The notes: generated from the letters alone by a model not told the origin. A stretch of 64,000 bases of DNA from Sapria himalayana (GCA_029783825.1 JAREIK010002665.1:41441-105440); one strand, 5' to 3'; positions 38,402 to 50,989 are shown, counted from the first letter of the stretch. Numbers and translations are program-made.

Positions 38402-38773
38402 TTAAAGAAAAGATGAGGTGATCTCACTAAAAATAACATTCAAGGATACATAGAGTCTCTTGGATTTCACATCATAGCATCCATACCCGAACTGGGCACA
38501 CCTTGGAAAGACACAAGTTGTTGCCTTGGAAATAATATTTTGCTTAACTTGGTAGGAATATGAACAAAATAGGTGTTTCCAAATATTCAAACCTATAGGT
38601 ATAGGATGGTGTTGCCCCAGTAAGAAGTTTGTGAGGTGCTGCTGTAGCTTATTCCCCCTCTTTTTTCCCCAAAAAGGTGAGAAATTTCTCGTTCCTTCTT
38701 CACGTACACCCACATGTAAAACTAGACACAAAGATGTAATATTTGGTAAAAGTCTATGGTCCTCTAAGTTCAT
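38402..38773 (-). pseudogene. Ty1/copia integrase-RT linker fragment
   Basis: This minus-strand frame of 123 codons ends in the conserved segment that follows the copia integrase core. CVFPRCAQFGYGCYDVKSKR then LYVSLNVIFSE corresponds to the family pattern C-V-F-L-G-Y ... K-G-Y-x-C-Y-D-xx-x-(K/R)-x ... V-S-x-D-V-x-F. The cysteine and the CYD-KSKRLYVS part are kept, while the usual LGY is altered. Downstream on the minus strand (38300-38150) the sequence is Ser/Pro-rich, as in the linker before the reverse transcriptase, but no RT motif was found. No LTRs were seen. Copia fragments occur both in plant nuclear and in mitochondrial DNA. Confidence 0.7.
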
Positions 38774-41263
38774 TCATTATTGGTTGTCTTACTTGCTCCA
38801 GTGGCTGGAAAATACCAACCAAGAGGGTAGAATGAATGGCTCAAGAATAGACTAGTTTCGAGTGGAATCGTGGGGTTGCTGCTTGGATTATAATAGAATA
38901 AGAGGAGCCATCTTATGATACTTAACTTAAAAGACAAATGCCACTACTGTGAGGCGAGAGAGCAACTTGTCTAGTCTTGCAGTGTGTTCACTCCCATTAC
39001 CAGATTAAAATGATGCCCAGCTCAACTCAAGACCAAGACTGCATTCCTTACAACTCACACAAATAGTGGCACTGGGTGGTCGGAGATTGGTAGAAAAGGC
39101 AACCCAGTCACCCCTTTCCCTCCTATCCATCTCTTGACCTCTCATTCCACTAATCCATTGTTACTGATTCATTCAAGGCATAAACTCCCTACTTCTTTGT
39201 TATGTCTTATTAGCACAAGTGTTCATCAATGATGAAAACTGCTGAAGTTAAGACTCAAGTTGAGAAAATGAGCTAGGTTGCTCATAGATCAACTACAGGA
39301 TGATTGTAAATCAGGTTGTTTAAGAGCTTATGAGGATTGGCTTTCTAGGACTCGGGAAGATGGGTGTGTTATAAAGCTAGGTGCAGATCAAATGTTTGTC
39401 CATTGGGTTTGGGCATGGACGAGGCTAGACTGGGCCAACATTGATGAATAAATTAAAAAATATAAATTTATCCAATCACACCATTCATCAGTTTAGGATT
39501 AAAGATCAGGTCTAGGATTCGAGTAAAATTGACCTTCTCTATCATCTCAGTGTGAGGCAAAAATTCAATCAAATGTTGGTTGCTTAGTATCTTGACTACT
39601 CAAGAAGTTGGACTAGCTGCTCCTTCGACTCGGAGTAGATTTTAAGGGGAAGGGCAGAGTTCACCTTATAGTAGGAAGGTGATCATTGCTAGGATGGGTT
39701 CAATCTGAAGGTATGAAGAATTCAATACTGAGATCTTACTGGGGATTTTTCATAGGCTAGGACTTTTGAATCAAAGCATGGGTATCTGCAACTAAGAGGG
39801 AGCAGTAGATCATCAATTGAAGAGCCATGTCAGTCAACTTCTATCGGGACTTCTATTGATTATTGACTCAACTAGATAGACTCCTAGCATCAATCTTGTA
39901 TGAAGGGGTCCCCATGAAGATGCATGAGATGCAGGAGCCGCCAACCATATCGACCAATAATGATAGGCTAGAGAGATGGACTCATTCGACTAATTAGTGA
40001 TCCTTGGGCCTACTGAACATAGAGATGTCCCTGAAATAGGGGATTGGTTGATCGAAAGCTCAGGCATGAGTATGAAATTCCATACAAAGATTTTCTTTCT
40101 GATCCATTAGCCTCTCAAATCCAAATTTTCATCAACAAGTAGGGTGAATTTTTAGGTTCCTTATTATGATTGTAAAGTAGAAGAAGTCATTATTTCTACT
40201 CCACTAGTAGGTTGTGTTTCTGATCCTTGAAAATAAAACAAGAATCTATGTTTCCTATCTATGGGGTGGAGTGACTATTCATGATAGTAGACTATGCGTG
40301 ATCATATAAAACCCTATCTCCCCCTTTTTCTTTTATTTCCCCCTCTTGTATTATTTATTATGATTGATCTGTAGTTCATGGGCACTCTTCCTAATCTAAG
40401 TTTGAGATAGAATAAGACCAGTCTCTAGTTTTATTTTTTCTTTCTTTTCCTCATGTTCTGGCCTCACCTTTAAATTGAAACAAGGGGACTCTTTCCCCAT
40501 GAGGAAAAGCACTTTCCAAATGGAGTAGTGAATCTATGTTAGGAAAGCCCACCCTATAGATATGAGTTCCTATCTTTACTATCTATTCAACTCTAATACT
40601 ATATTTCATGGTGGAGTGCTTCGATTAGCATCCGATCCCTTCCTAGTAGTCAAACTCCTTCCTGACCCAGCTCATCTGCCTCTGAAGCTGGAATGCCATT
40701 ATAGATAGAAAAGGCTGCCAAAAGGAATCGAAAAGAAGTGGGATGTAGAATGTGATTGGTTAGTGATGGATGGTGGTTATGAAATAGGTTCAGGACCATT
40801 TTGCATCTAAATATTTATCCACACTTAGCTCAGCTATTCTACGACTCTAAGAAATATTCATTGCCAAATGAATATGCTTCTCAGTGAAAGGATTTCAACA
40901 ATGTGATTGAGTCATGATGTATGATGATCGCCATGAGTATGTGTGTAAAATTTTGGCCAAAAATTGATGTAAAACTTAATCTATAAGTACATAAATATGT
41001 AATCAAGTTATAACATAACAAATGATATGTTTTACATGGTTTCTTGCTCGCCTCCTCGTCACCGACTCAACCAAGCCGTATATTTTACACTAAAAACTTA
41101 CGATTTCATAATTATTCATTAAAATTCTTCAAAACTAAGTTTTTGTGAAATTAATACAAATAAATTCATCTTCTAGACAAAACATTTTGTGAAAATCATA
41201 TCAAATAGCTAATATTATTAATAATTGGATAGGTCCATTGACAACACCAATTTTGTTCTTGGT

Positions 41264-41271
41264 GGTGACAG
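41264..41271. repeat. Left 8-bp target site duplication of hAT copy B
   Basis: GGTGACAG, identical to 44889-44896 on the other side of the element. Confidence 0.95.
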
Positions 41272-42373
41272 TAGAGGTGTCAACCGGGCCGGGTCGAGTC
41301 GACCCGGCACGAGGCATAGCACGGTTCGGCCATGCCTGGGCCGGCCCGACATGAGAAAAAACCATGCCCGGGTCCGTGCCATGCCCAGGATAGGCACGAA
41401 CCATGCCGTGCCTAGCCCGTGACGTGTCGTGCCTGACCCGGCACGGTTCAGCCCGTGGCAAGGCACACCGGCACGGGTTTGTCCCGTGCCGGGTGTCAGT
41501 GTCACTCGACCCTACTGCCTACAGTATGGGCTACCCTGCGAAAGACCCACACCCACGCCCCTCCCGCAAAAAAGACCGCGGGTCGGGTCTAAATGGACCC
41601 GACCCTCGGTCCCACTTCCACGAGGCCCGATCCCGAACCGACCAAGATCCTCCAATGGGAAAAAAAAATTAATATAAAAAAATATTTTCAGCCGTTGGAT
41701 TTCACCTCCAACGACTAGGGGGCAGAATCCAACGGTCCTCAAGATTCTGCCCCCTAAAAAATTAAAAAAAAATTCAAAAAAATTTAAAAAATATTTTTTT
41801 TTATAAAAAATTAATATCTTTAATCTATAAATTCTACCCCCCTCCCTTTAACATTTATGTTTTTCAAAAACATAAATTCTCTCAAATCGTTCTATTTCTC
41901 TCTCAAAAATCTTGCTTCTCTCTCTCGGGCCTCGGGACTTTGGCATTCGGCTTGGATTTTCGTGAATCTCGACTTGAATTTTGAACATTAGAGCTTGACT
42001 GCGGTGCACCGTGCAAGTGACCGACCTCTCTGCTTTTACCGGGTAATTTATTTTATGATTTTTTTTTAACTTTCTCTCTCTATAGTTTCTCTCTCTAGAC
42101 CAAAATTAAGAAAAATAAAAATCAGTCATCTAGACTTTATTAAACTATTCTTAGAAACAAAAATCATAAAAAATGACAAATACAACTGAAACATATTTAA
42201 ATTTAGAAAATGAAAATATTACAGTTTACACAGAGGTCTAAGGCTGCTGAAACTTTGGTTTCTCCAGTCATCTCAACCCAAACTTCTAAAAAACAAAAAA
42301 CTAGGAGGACTTCTGTAGTCTGGACTCATTTTAATATAATAACACAAAAAATGTTAGGGGTGAGGAACAAGAA

Positions 42374-42720
42374 ATGACACAGTGCAAATATTGTATGAGA
42401 CTTTTAACATGTAAGAGTTCGTTTGGGACTGGGCACCTTAAGAAGCATACCGAATTATGCACCAAAAAACATGGACCATTAGATCCTAGGTAAACCCAAC
42501 TTGGCACTACATTTTTTAAGACGGGATTGAGTTCAGTCTCAAAGTTTACTCCCTTCATATACTCCAGCGAGTTGGGTAGGGACGGCATGGCCAGACTTAT
42601 CACATTGATGGGTCTTCCGATCATATTTTCGGAAGATCCAAGGGCTAGTGCACATCATGCAGACATATTTTCAGCCTGCCTATCGTAGGATTCCTAGGTC
42701 CACATCTAGGAATGACATAC
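42374..42720 (+). pseudogene. hAT transposase N-terminus with BED finger (copy B)
   Basis: ATG at 42374 opens the transposase. Ligands C4, C7, H25 and C29 of a BED zinc finger are present (CKYC and GHLKKHTELC). A TAA stop ends the frame 39 codons after the start, at a position where copy A has glutamine. The frame resumes with SKFTPFIYSSELGRD and is lost again before 42680. The sequence then shifts phase to the catalytic part that opens at 42763. The segment is the same length as in copy A. Confidence 0.88.
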
Positions 42721-42762
42721 TAAAGATATATAAGTTAGAAAAACAGAAAAATTAAGGAATTT

Positions 42763-44297
42763 ATGGCATATAGTGGAGTGGTGTCCGTGACGTCCGATAT
42801 CTGGACAAGTCACGATGAATCTTCTTATGCATGTCTCACCAGCCACTATGTAGATTCAAACTGGACAATCAATAAAAAAATTTTAGGATTCTCTGAGATT
42901 CTTCATCCTCATGATGGCCCAGCCATTTTTGAGTGTATGATGAAAATCTTTAGGGAATATAAAATTCAAAATAAAATTTTTAGTGTCACATTCGATAATG
43001 CTTCTAATAATGGAGTAGCGATCAACATGTTTGTTAGGAATATTAGAGATGCACCATTAGGAGAGATCTTTCATGTCAGATGCATGTGTCACGTGATTAA
43101 TTTGATTGTTCAAGCGGGTATGAAGGGTATGAAGGTGTGTTCTCCCGCGTTGGATAATATACGTAATGCACTAAAATATATTCGTACTCCTCGCAGACAA
43201 CAATAGTTTGGTAGTCTCTGTTTGTCTGGGAATCTTAAGAAGAAGAAATTCCAATCGGATGTGAGATATCATTTGAATTACACGTACCTGATGTTGGATT
43301 CATGTGTTGGATACGAACACGTGATATCCGATTACGTCAATAGTAAGAGTGACGAACTTATTATTGAGGACACTGACTGGGCTTCAGAAATTTCATTTAT
43401 GAAATTCCTGAAGATTTTTTATGACACGATGAACATGTGTTCGTCGGTTTATGCGCCCACCACTTGCATTGCACTCCAGTGCATATGCAACATCAGTAAC
43501 ATGTTTAGGAAGTATCAAGCTGACCCGACACTTAGCCATATGGTTGAGAGATGAAAACCAAGTACTTGAAGTACTGGTCCACCGTTCCATCTCTTTATTA
43601 CCTCGCTGCATGCATGGACCCTAGGGTTAAGGTGGAAGGGGTAGAAAATACCCTGACTTACATTTCCTCGTGCATGAACCTGTAAGACCCACCTGAAGGG
43701 TTCATTCACGAGAAGTTGACTGACCTTTTCACATACTACGATACTAGGTATGGTGGTGGTAGTAGTGAGACTGTGATTACGAACATTGATACCTTATTCG
43801 GAGATGATGATTTTTCCATTCAGCTAGCGAGGGGGAAACGTAGGGGTGGACCATCACATAGGAGCGAGCTGTCTCGGTACTTAGATACCAATTACTGCTC
43901 AATCCTATCATATTCTGATACTAAGAATCTTGATTTATTATAGTGGTGGAAATCATATGAGTCCACCTTTCCCGTGCTATCTAGGATGTCATGGGATCTA
44001 CTGACTCCTCCAGTGTCAAGCATAGCATCGGAGTCTGCTTTTTCTGTTGTAGTGAACGTGATTTCGGATAAGAGATCGAGATTACATCTAGATATTATTG
44101 AGGCCTTGGCTTGTTTGAAGGATTGGGAGGATTCGAGGTTTAGCATCCATGATCATGCTGGAGCTAGGACTGGGACTGGGACTGTAGTCACATCCACTGC
44201 GATGGCGGAGGAGTTGATTGTCGATGATGATGATCCATATGATACTGATCTTGATATTGCGGCGGATGATTCTCATGATATGCCGATTTATGATTGA
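42763..44297 (+). pseudogene. hAT transposase catalytic and dimerisation domains (copy B)
   Basis: The piece 42763-43206 (147 codons) has the first catalytic motif TSDIWTS, the second FDNASNN, and the CMCHVINLIVQ helix of plant hAT cores. A TAG stop at 43204 is followed in frame by 43222-43554 (SDVRYHLNYTYLMLDS, FLKIFYDTMNMCSSV). A frame shift near 43550 leads to KYLKYWSTVPSLYYL with a stop at about 43681. The pieces 43716-43943 and 43974-44297 then hold the C-terminal hAT dimerisation domain (LLTPPVSSIASESAFS, VISDKRSRLH), including the conserved glutamate region, and an acidic tail. At least three stops and one shift break the gene. It would act in the nucleus on the terminal repeats if whole. 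Confidence 0.92.
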
Positions 44298-44888
44298 TGA
44301 TGATCTACTGTTTTTTGTTTTCAATATTTTTTTATCGAGTGTATGCTTTGTTTGTACGTTGTGTTGAAACTGTAATTTGTTTGTTTCGGATCTTCGGTTT
44401 CAAATGGATGATTGGTAATTTTTCATTTGTGTTGTTTATGTATTTTTTTAATTTTTATTTTTACTAACATAATGTATTGCTTTTTTTAAATTTTTCATTT
44501 AAAAATTAATAACTTTATTATATAATTAATAATTATAATAAAATTTAAACAAATATGATATTACAAAAAAAAATTTTAATTGTTTTTTTAATAAATTATT
44601 AAATTTAACTTTTTAAAAATTATAAATATATAATACTATACAATATCTAAAATTTTAAATATTTTTAAATATTTAAAAAAAAAAATTTCTGCCCTGAACG
44701 GCCTGGCCTGGCCCTATGGGCCAGGCAAGGCTCGAGCGGGCCCGGCACGGCACGGCTTGCTGTGCCTTCAGGTCATGCCGGTCACGACACGATACAGTAA
44801 CCGTGTCGTGCCGGCCCGGCACGAAAGCACGCTCGTGCTCCAAAAAAATGGGCTGGGCCGGGCCAGCCCAGCTTTTTTGACACCTCTA

Positions 44889-44896
44889 GGTGACAG
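44889..44896. repeat. Right 8-bp target site duplication of hAT copy B
   Basis: GGTGACAG, the exact copy of 41264-41271. Confidence 0.95.
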
Positions 44897-46131
44897 CTAG
44901 GAATATAGGCTTACTTCATTATCAATAATTGGCACCACTCAATTTTGCTAAAAAAGCATGTGACTGGGTAATTAGAATAATGAAAAGGTATGGGTTTGAC
45001 TGATTCACATTATAATAGTATTTGCTGTCGTGTTTGAATAAGTAGAATGAGATTTATATGATAGTATTTGAACTTCATTTTTCATGGTGTTAGATGGCCG
45101 TGTGAAAGATGGTAAATGCACATACTAAGGGCTAATAATATATAACGGGAACAAGATATTTTTGTTTGTGTCAAGATACACTTGAAAGGAGGCAAGATAT
45201 TCTTAATGGAGGATGACTCCATTCAAAAGAAATTAGATACTGTTGAAAGATGCTAAAAGCCCTTGAAAGTGGATTTAATTGTGCAAGGGCTTATTTGGCA
45301 CCCCTACCCACCTTATCAATACATACCTAATTATTGAGAGATGCTGAGGAAGATGTATAGTATAGCAATGCTAAAATTTGAAAAGTATTATAACAAATGC
45401 TTACTAATAAATTGTGCATATTTTTTGTCTATATATAAATATCATGAAACATAGTGTATAATGTAGCTAAGTGCTTTATAATGTAGTTCGAGTGATAAAT
45501 TTTTGAAGCCTTTCAATTTCATGAATCATGTTACTATTATTTTGAAAAATCTCAAAACTATTATAACATATGCTTGCTAAAGTTTGCATATTTTGTTTCA
45601 ATATATAAATATCATGAAACATAATTTTAGTAACGATATTTAAATAGAAGAACATCATTATGTTTTGCTCGAATGTTTATTCATCAAAAATAAAAAAGCA
45701 ATATCTACATATATTTTATTTGTCATGTTTGTTATGTGAAATTTATTATTATTATTTTGAATAATGAAAAAAGTACATTCATGTGCAACGACAAATATAC
45801 ATAATATAATATACAATGTTTTGCCAATTATAATGTAATGTAATGATAATGATTTAATAAAAAAATATGATAAAAATAAGGAGCTACAAATATGTTTCTA
45901 GAATATTGGAATATTAGTATTGTTGAATTAAAAATAAAAAAGTATTGACTTGTTTATTAAAATACACGAAACATGATAATATGAGGAAATAACTTATGAT
46001 GAATATTAAAAAAAAAAAAACACACAAAGACCAGCAGTCTTCGTTTTTCTTATAGTGAAATTTATGAAAAAAGTCAAATCATTTGATTTTTTTATATGGG
46101 AATACTGGTAGGGAAAAAAAGGATACAATTT
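44897..46131. other. AT-rich spacer with a diverged direct repeat
   Basis: A segment around 45388-45452 recurs at about 45550-45622 with changes. Both contain ATTATAACA, GCATATTTT and TATATAAATATCATGAAACATA. No gene is seen. Confidence 0.6.
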
Positions 46132-46142
46132 AGCCCACATCG
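46132..46142 (+). promoter_or_regulatory. Upstream sequence element (USE) of the U6 gene
   Basis: AGCCCACATCG matches the plant snRNA USE consensus RTCCCACATCG at all but one position. It starts 65 bp before the RNA. Confidence 0.8.
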
Positions 46143-46166
46143 AAGAACGAGATGGAAATATCCCTC

Positions 46167-46173
46167 TATATAA
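46167..46173 (+). promoter_or_regulatory. TATA box of the U6 gene
   Basis: TATATAA lies 24 bp after the USE and about 30 bp before the predicted first base. The short USE-TATA spacing is the kind that directs RNA polymerase III rather than II in plant snRNA genes. Confidence 0.8.
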
Positions 46174-46196
46174 GAAACTATTCACATCTTTAGATT

Positions 46197-46216
46197 TTCT
46201 CTTTGGAGGCATACAA

Positions 46217-46248
<32 letters not shown>

Positions 46249-46299
46249 GACCCCATCTCAAGGATGACATGCACAAATCGAGAAATCGTCAAAAATTTT
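46197..46299 (+). ncRNA. U6: U6 spliceosomal snRNA gene or near-intact pseudogene
   Basis: The 103-nt segment aligns with plant U6 over its full length. The centre is almost unchanged: AAAATTGGAACGATACAGAG with the ACAGAGA box that pairs with the 5' splice site, then GAAGATTAGCATG. AAGGATGACATGCACAAATC follows, then GAGAAATCGTC and a T-run. Differences from canonical U6 cluster in the 5' stem-loop (several C-to-T and G-to-A changes) and around the internal stem-loop, where CCCCATCTCAAGG stands in place of the usual CCCCTGCGCAAGG. The AGC-containing strand is partly kept. Correctly spaced USE and TATA upstream favour a real locus rather than a retroposed copy, but the stem changes suggest it is decaying or a divergent variant. 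No other gene is adjacent. Confidence 0.85.
46294..46299 (+). terminator. Pol III T-run terminator of the U6 gene
   Basis: Six T directly at the 3' end of the U6 match. Confidence 0.75.
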
Positions 46300-48890
46300 T
46301 TGACACCCATCACCCACCAGACCCCATCAAAGTTCCATCCACTGTGTTAATAATCGCATCGTCTTTTTCGCGTTCTTCCGTCGTGTTGTATTGTGTTGTG
46401 TATATAACTAATTCAATTCATCTTTTTAATTCTCTTAAACGACGATGCAACATCACCATTACTATGAAATTAGTTTGCTCATATGCATTAATGCTTTTAT
46501 GCCGATGCAATTTTCTATTTTCAAAACTGGGGGCTCAATGATTCAATATCTTCCTTGTGAAATACAACGACATGCTTCTGTTATTCCAATAATTTCTTAG
46601 GTGTTGGAGTTGGTAGTGACGCTATGTGATTCAATCAAGTAACTTTCTTTTTGGATGAGGATGAGATTTATTGTGCCTGAGTTATTAGCGGTGACGTTGT
46701 TTCATTCAGCGACAGATTACAGGCAGTAGCATGCCGCACTTGCTAGTCACAGGAGCGCCAGAACCAGCTTGCCTTGGCACCCTCGTCCTCAGCCATGACA
46801 TCAACATTGACTTTTCCTGATGATTCATTACTTCTAGACTGAGTCAATCTGTCATTCTTGCTTCTACTCTTAGCTTCAAATGCGTTTCTAAAATTCTGCA
46901 CTCTTCTTTTGCTTCATCTCTTCCACTTTTCTCAATAATTCCTATGAATTATCTCCAGCTAAAAATTAATTCTCTTTTGGAGAGTCATGCTTATGATTAT
47001 GGTTATGGATGATACATTGATTAAGGCCTGAGGGGCATTGGATAAGGGTGATGAGACTCATCCTAAGAAATGTGTGGCATAAAACCCTATATATCCATCC
47101 ACAATAGAATATTCTATTATTCTTCACAATCCATTTTTCTTAATTATATAGTTTCAATAATAAAATATAAGATTAAAATTTTCATAAAATTAAATTCTTT
47201 AAATTAGATAAAGTTGACGTTAAGAAAACTCGTATGGTGAATGAACCAGAAAAGTTTTTAGCTCATGATTTACTAGTCATGCTAACTTTCGACTCGCTAT
47301 GAAACCATTATCGAGCCGGTAATGCCTTATATATATATATATATATTACATATTATTAAAAATAAAAATAATTATAAACATTATATACACATATATTGAT
47401 GAAAATATCGATAAATATAATATTTTACAACTTGATTTTTATAGATATATTATAAGTATAAATAAAATATCAATAAAAATATAAATATTATTCAAATTTA
47501 ATAAAATATTAATAAAATTATATATGTTATATAATATTTATTTTTATCATATTTAATTTTTATATCAATAATATAAAAAAAAGATTTGTTTGAAATATTA
47601 TAATAATATTTGTATATAATAAAAAACTATACTACTAAATATTTTTAAAATAAATGTTCCTAGACATTTTTTCAAACAAATAATATCAACAACTACCTTC
47701 TTGATCAACCAGATAGTATCTTCTATCCTTTTAGATTATATCCTCATATTTCCTTTTATACTAAGGAATATTTTTTTTTTGTTTTTTACTCAGAATTTGT
47801 GAGTATACTTGTTTTTTTAGTACCTCTCTCTTAGTAGAAAAAAAAACCATTCATGCCATTCTAAACTCTAGTACTCATGATAAGTACTAGTACTACTCAC
47901 CAGAAATCAAAATACATATTACGATTAATGATGTGACATTCTAACTCACTCTCACCACCTCACTCATCAATAAATTTTTAAGTCTACAAAAATATTTTTT
48001 TAGTGTTTATTCTAAGAAAACTAAAGAAATAGTCATAACTAGTATTTACTACAAGAGTGTTCTATAGCTTAAGCATGTATTTTTTACGTAGGTACCACCT
48101 AAATAAGTATGAAAAGAATTAGTTAAAATTAAGTGTTCATAATTCTTGCACTGTATCAAAGAATAAAAAAATCATCTATAGTGTACTAGCATGCAATTGT
48201 TGCACGTTGTTGCTTTATTCGGCATTGTTCAATCTAAAGATATAGTTTGTCTTTCAATTATGGGAATGCAGGAGCAATCGATCTAAACGTAAAATGACTT
48301 AATTTGTTCATTAGTTATGTTGGTTCTTTGCAGTATCATTTTGTATTTTGAATTGCACCATCATAAATGTTATATTGTTGAGCAATGGCTATCAAGGAGG
48401 GTGGATTAAGTTTTTGGAGCTTATAAATGACTTTCATACATTGAGAATCACTCAGCCGTTTACCAACAATCTTTCCAAATGTTTGATATCTTACGTGTGT
48501 GCTTTTGGATAAGTATGCATATGAAGGTTGGATTCAAGTCGCATACTTTAACATATGATTACTCCATCATTTCAATATATCCATTAGATAGATATATCTA
48601 CAATGATCTTGCTACTTTGACCCCACTTTTGTAGGATCCATTTTACATTTTTAATTCTTCCTGCCCTGATGATTAATAAGTCTCTAGTTGCAATTAGAGA
48701 CTTCTAGAAGGTGGTATCTTTTTTGAAGTCCAACACCTTTCACATCTTTTGTGAGATCAAAAATGATTGGTGGATCCATTTGATCTATAACATATCTTAT
48801 TTTTTTAGTAATCCTCCACATCAATTTTATAAATAAAGAAGAAATCTAGATTTTTATGTTTAGGAAATCTAGGAAACCTTGATGCGTAGG
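46300..48890. other. AT-rich spacer, nothing recognised
   Basis: It holds an (AT)n tract at about 47331-47346 and general AT-rich words at 47340-47640. No coding motif or element end was identified. Confidence 0.55.
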
Positions 48891-48969
48891 AGTGCATACC
48901 TTGTTCCATGCTACCCCTATGTAGTATCTTTCCATGGGTGGGCTGCCCCAGAAGAAGCACCGGCACAAG

Positions 48970-49310
48970 CTATCTATTGCTACTATTATTGTTGATGGTA
49001 AATGGAGCATAGAAAACCAATAGTCTTTTATGCCTTGAAATTATCATTCTCAACATTTCTAGTCTACCTCCAATTGATAAAAATTTTCCAGGCCATTTGT
49101 GGATTGTTGAGGTAATCTTTAGCAATAAGGCTGAGAAATGCGAGGTGATTAATCTACTAGAGGAGAGTGGAACTCCTAGGAAGGTGAAAGGAAAAAGGCC
49201 TACTGAGAATTTCGAATTATGTAGCATCTCCTCCTTAGTGTTCTCTAGTTACCCCTCCAAAAAAAATATTCAATTTGGAGATCTCAACTCTTGGTTCATA
49301 GATTCATGAG
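48970..49310 (-). pseudogene. LINE (non-LTR) reverse transcriptase C-terminal fragment
   Basis: A minus-strand frame from 49227 down to 48970 reads FSVGLFPFTFLGVPLSSSRL, then ITSTIHKWPGKFLSIGGRLE and LRMIIS. This is the pattern that follows the reverse transcriptase core in plant L1-type elements (F-x-x-G-x-L-P-x-x-Y-L-G-x-P-L ... W ... L-S-x-x-G-R). Just upstream (49230-49310) a broken frame with FFLEG and ENTKEEML continues the match in the same direction. The catalytic centre, endonuclease and poly(A) tail were not found, so this is a short fragment. Confidence 0.8.
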
Positions 49311-50320
49311 CTAATACTCATGATATAGATAATCAAACTATGTTTTTCTTTTATGTTGAGTTTATAATCATTAATATTATTGTGACCAATAAAACTACTA
49401 TACGTTCTAGAAGATATATTAACATTAATATTAGATATATTCTATTAACAAGAGTCCTTTTATATCTAATTTTTGTCATAATATATTGTTAATCATTTTT
49501 TTTTTCAAAAATAACAAAAACATTACAATATTTTATCTTCTTTTAATGTTTATGTCCAATATTGGTGGACTATCATGATGATTTCTCTAGGAATTGAGCG
49601 AGATAGTTTGTACTTATTTTATAAACTTTCAAATACCTCTAGATGTTTGGTCACGATTAACCCACTTAATATATATTTTCAATCATGACATATATTATAG
49701 AGTAATACACTTTAAAATGTTTTATTTTTAAAGAAACGCCAACACTTAAAAATATATTTAACATTAGTGTTCTAGATTTTTTTTTGAGGGACATTGGTCA
49801 ATTAATTGAACATATTGTGGCTCTTTCACATAATGAGATGGCTGAAAGGAAGAATATATATTTAGTTAAAATTACTATAACATTTCTACAACATACAAGT
49901 TTTGTTCATGTATTTTTAGGGAGTAGTATTAATCATTTTTTAAAATAAGTATATGCATTAAGATAAAAAATTAAGTGAGAATGTGTGACTTTGTGAATAT
50001 GAGAATGTTGGAACACATCACACTAACATCAAATGACATGTCATAAATAATCTACTCATTTATATAAGTGAAAACATGGCTCACTAGTCACTACAAAGAA
50101 ATATTCATCTACTAAACAACAAATATTGTGAAGTATTATTCAACAATCCTAATTGTCCATGTCTCTTTATTCTTTCTTTGAGCAATTTATAACCTTCGCT
50201 TAGCTCAATTCTTCTATAATCTCAATAAAATATTTTAAAAGTGAGGGATATGTATTTTTTTGTTTGATATCATTTTCTTATTGATATCTTTGGAACATGC
50301 TATTGGGTTTCACGATTATA
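49311..50320. other. AT-rich spacer, nothing recognised
   Basis: No long frames, element ends or RNA genes were recognised. Confidence 0.55.
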
Positions 50321-50329
50321 TGGTATCAT

Positions 50330-50880
50330 TTGTCAATACTCATCTTGCCATTTGGTCAGATTATTCATGGGGGGTGGAGATGTGGAGTTCGAGAATTATC
50401 ACACAAACATTACTAGAATACCACAACCAACACTATTTTGGAATGTCATTATCCTTACAAAAATTATTAAATTTATTAGACATAAATTCCCTACATCTAT
50501 CCGACTGAATGACTTTTTTTTCAACACTCACTTTGCTTCCCTACTAGTACCTTGAATTTCTTGAAATTTTAAAAGCTATCTTATATATTTTAAAAGGAAT
50601 TAACCCAACTCATGCAATAAGGATCTTTAGAAAATAATAAAAAGTATTTTTTCTCTCCAAACAATTCAAGATACATCATATCATAAACATCATCAATATA
50701 CACTATCTCAAGAAAAGTATAAGCCCTTATGGTGAATAAATTTTTATGGGAAATAAATGTTTGTCCTTTGTTCCAAACTAATAATGTGTATGGTAAACTA
50801 TACACATTTTTAGTTTTCTATTGTGAAACACTCGTGATTTTTTGAGCTAATAATTTTGGCCCTTTCATATTTAAATGTCA
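50330..50880 (-). pseudogene. Ty1/copia integrase fragment, decayed
   Basis: The minus-strand frame 50590-50805 gives FTIRAYTFLEIVYIDDVYDM followed by LELFGEKKYFLLF. This fits the copia integrase start (L-E-x-V-x-x-D-V-x-G-P-M ... S-x-G-G-x-x-Y-F-x-x-F), with the central D of the first catalytic motif region altered by an indel. Further along the same strand, after a shift, 50530-50440 reads VIQSDRCREFMSNKFNNFCK, which fits the second catalytic aspartate region (R-S-D-x-G-x-E-F ... F-x-x-F-C). Stops interrupt both parts and no LTR was seen. Confidence 0.72.
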
Positions 50881-50989
50881 ATTATTTTTAAACCTGGTTA
50901 CTTTATCATGAATAGAACAACTATGATTATCAAATAAAATAGAATATCCATCATATAATAATTATCCAACACTATTTTTTGGGAACGTA

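Larger units (their letters stand above)
24700..41263. other. Block I: gene-poor, mitochondrial-like DNA (candidate NUMT)
   Basis: About 16.5 kb with more balanced base composition than its flanks and none of the TATA-word texture seen elsewhere. It is full of purine/pyrimidine tracts of the AAGAAAG/CTTTCTT kind and short stem-loops, as is typical of plant mitochondrial intergenic DNA. I found no intact mitochondrial gene. A second block of the same texture (52.3-60.7 kb) carries a mitovirus relic, which supports a mitochondrial origin. This is an inference from texture and context. Recognisable items inside are listed separately; the remaining sub-stretches show no supported features. Confidence 0.4.
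41272..44888 (+). mobile_element. Complete hAT transposon copy B, 3617 bp
   Basis: The ends TAGAGGTGTCAA (41272-41283) and TTGACACCTCTA (44877-44888) are perfect 12-bp inverted repeats. A perfect 8-bp target duplication (GGTGACAG) flanks the element, as required for hAT transposons. The subterminal zones (41284-41660 and about 44690-44876) are GC-rich and filled with GGCACGG/CCGTGCC motifs in both orientations, presumably binding sites for the BED finger. The inside is AT-rich and carries one plus-strand transposase gene. Two short GGGGGCAGAAT blocks near 41720 and 41745 are mirrored around the AT-rich leader. The intact ends and duplication make this the youngest-looking copy, although the gene is broken. 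Confidence 0.97.

Noticed and set aside
46006..46541. Frames of 80-90 codons on both sides of the U6 gene
   Set aside because: They overlap the U6 promoter and RNA on either strand and show no protein motif.
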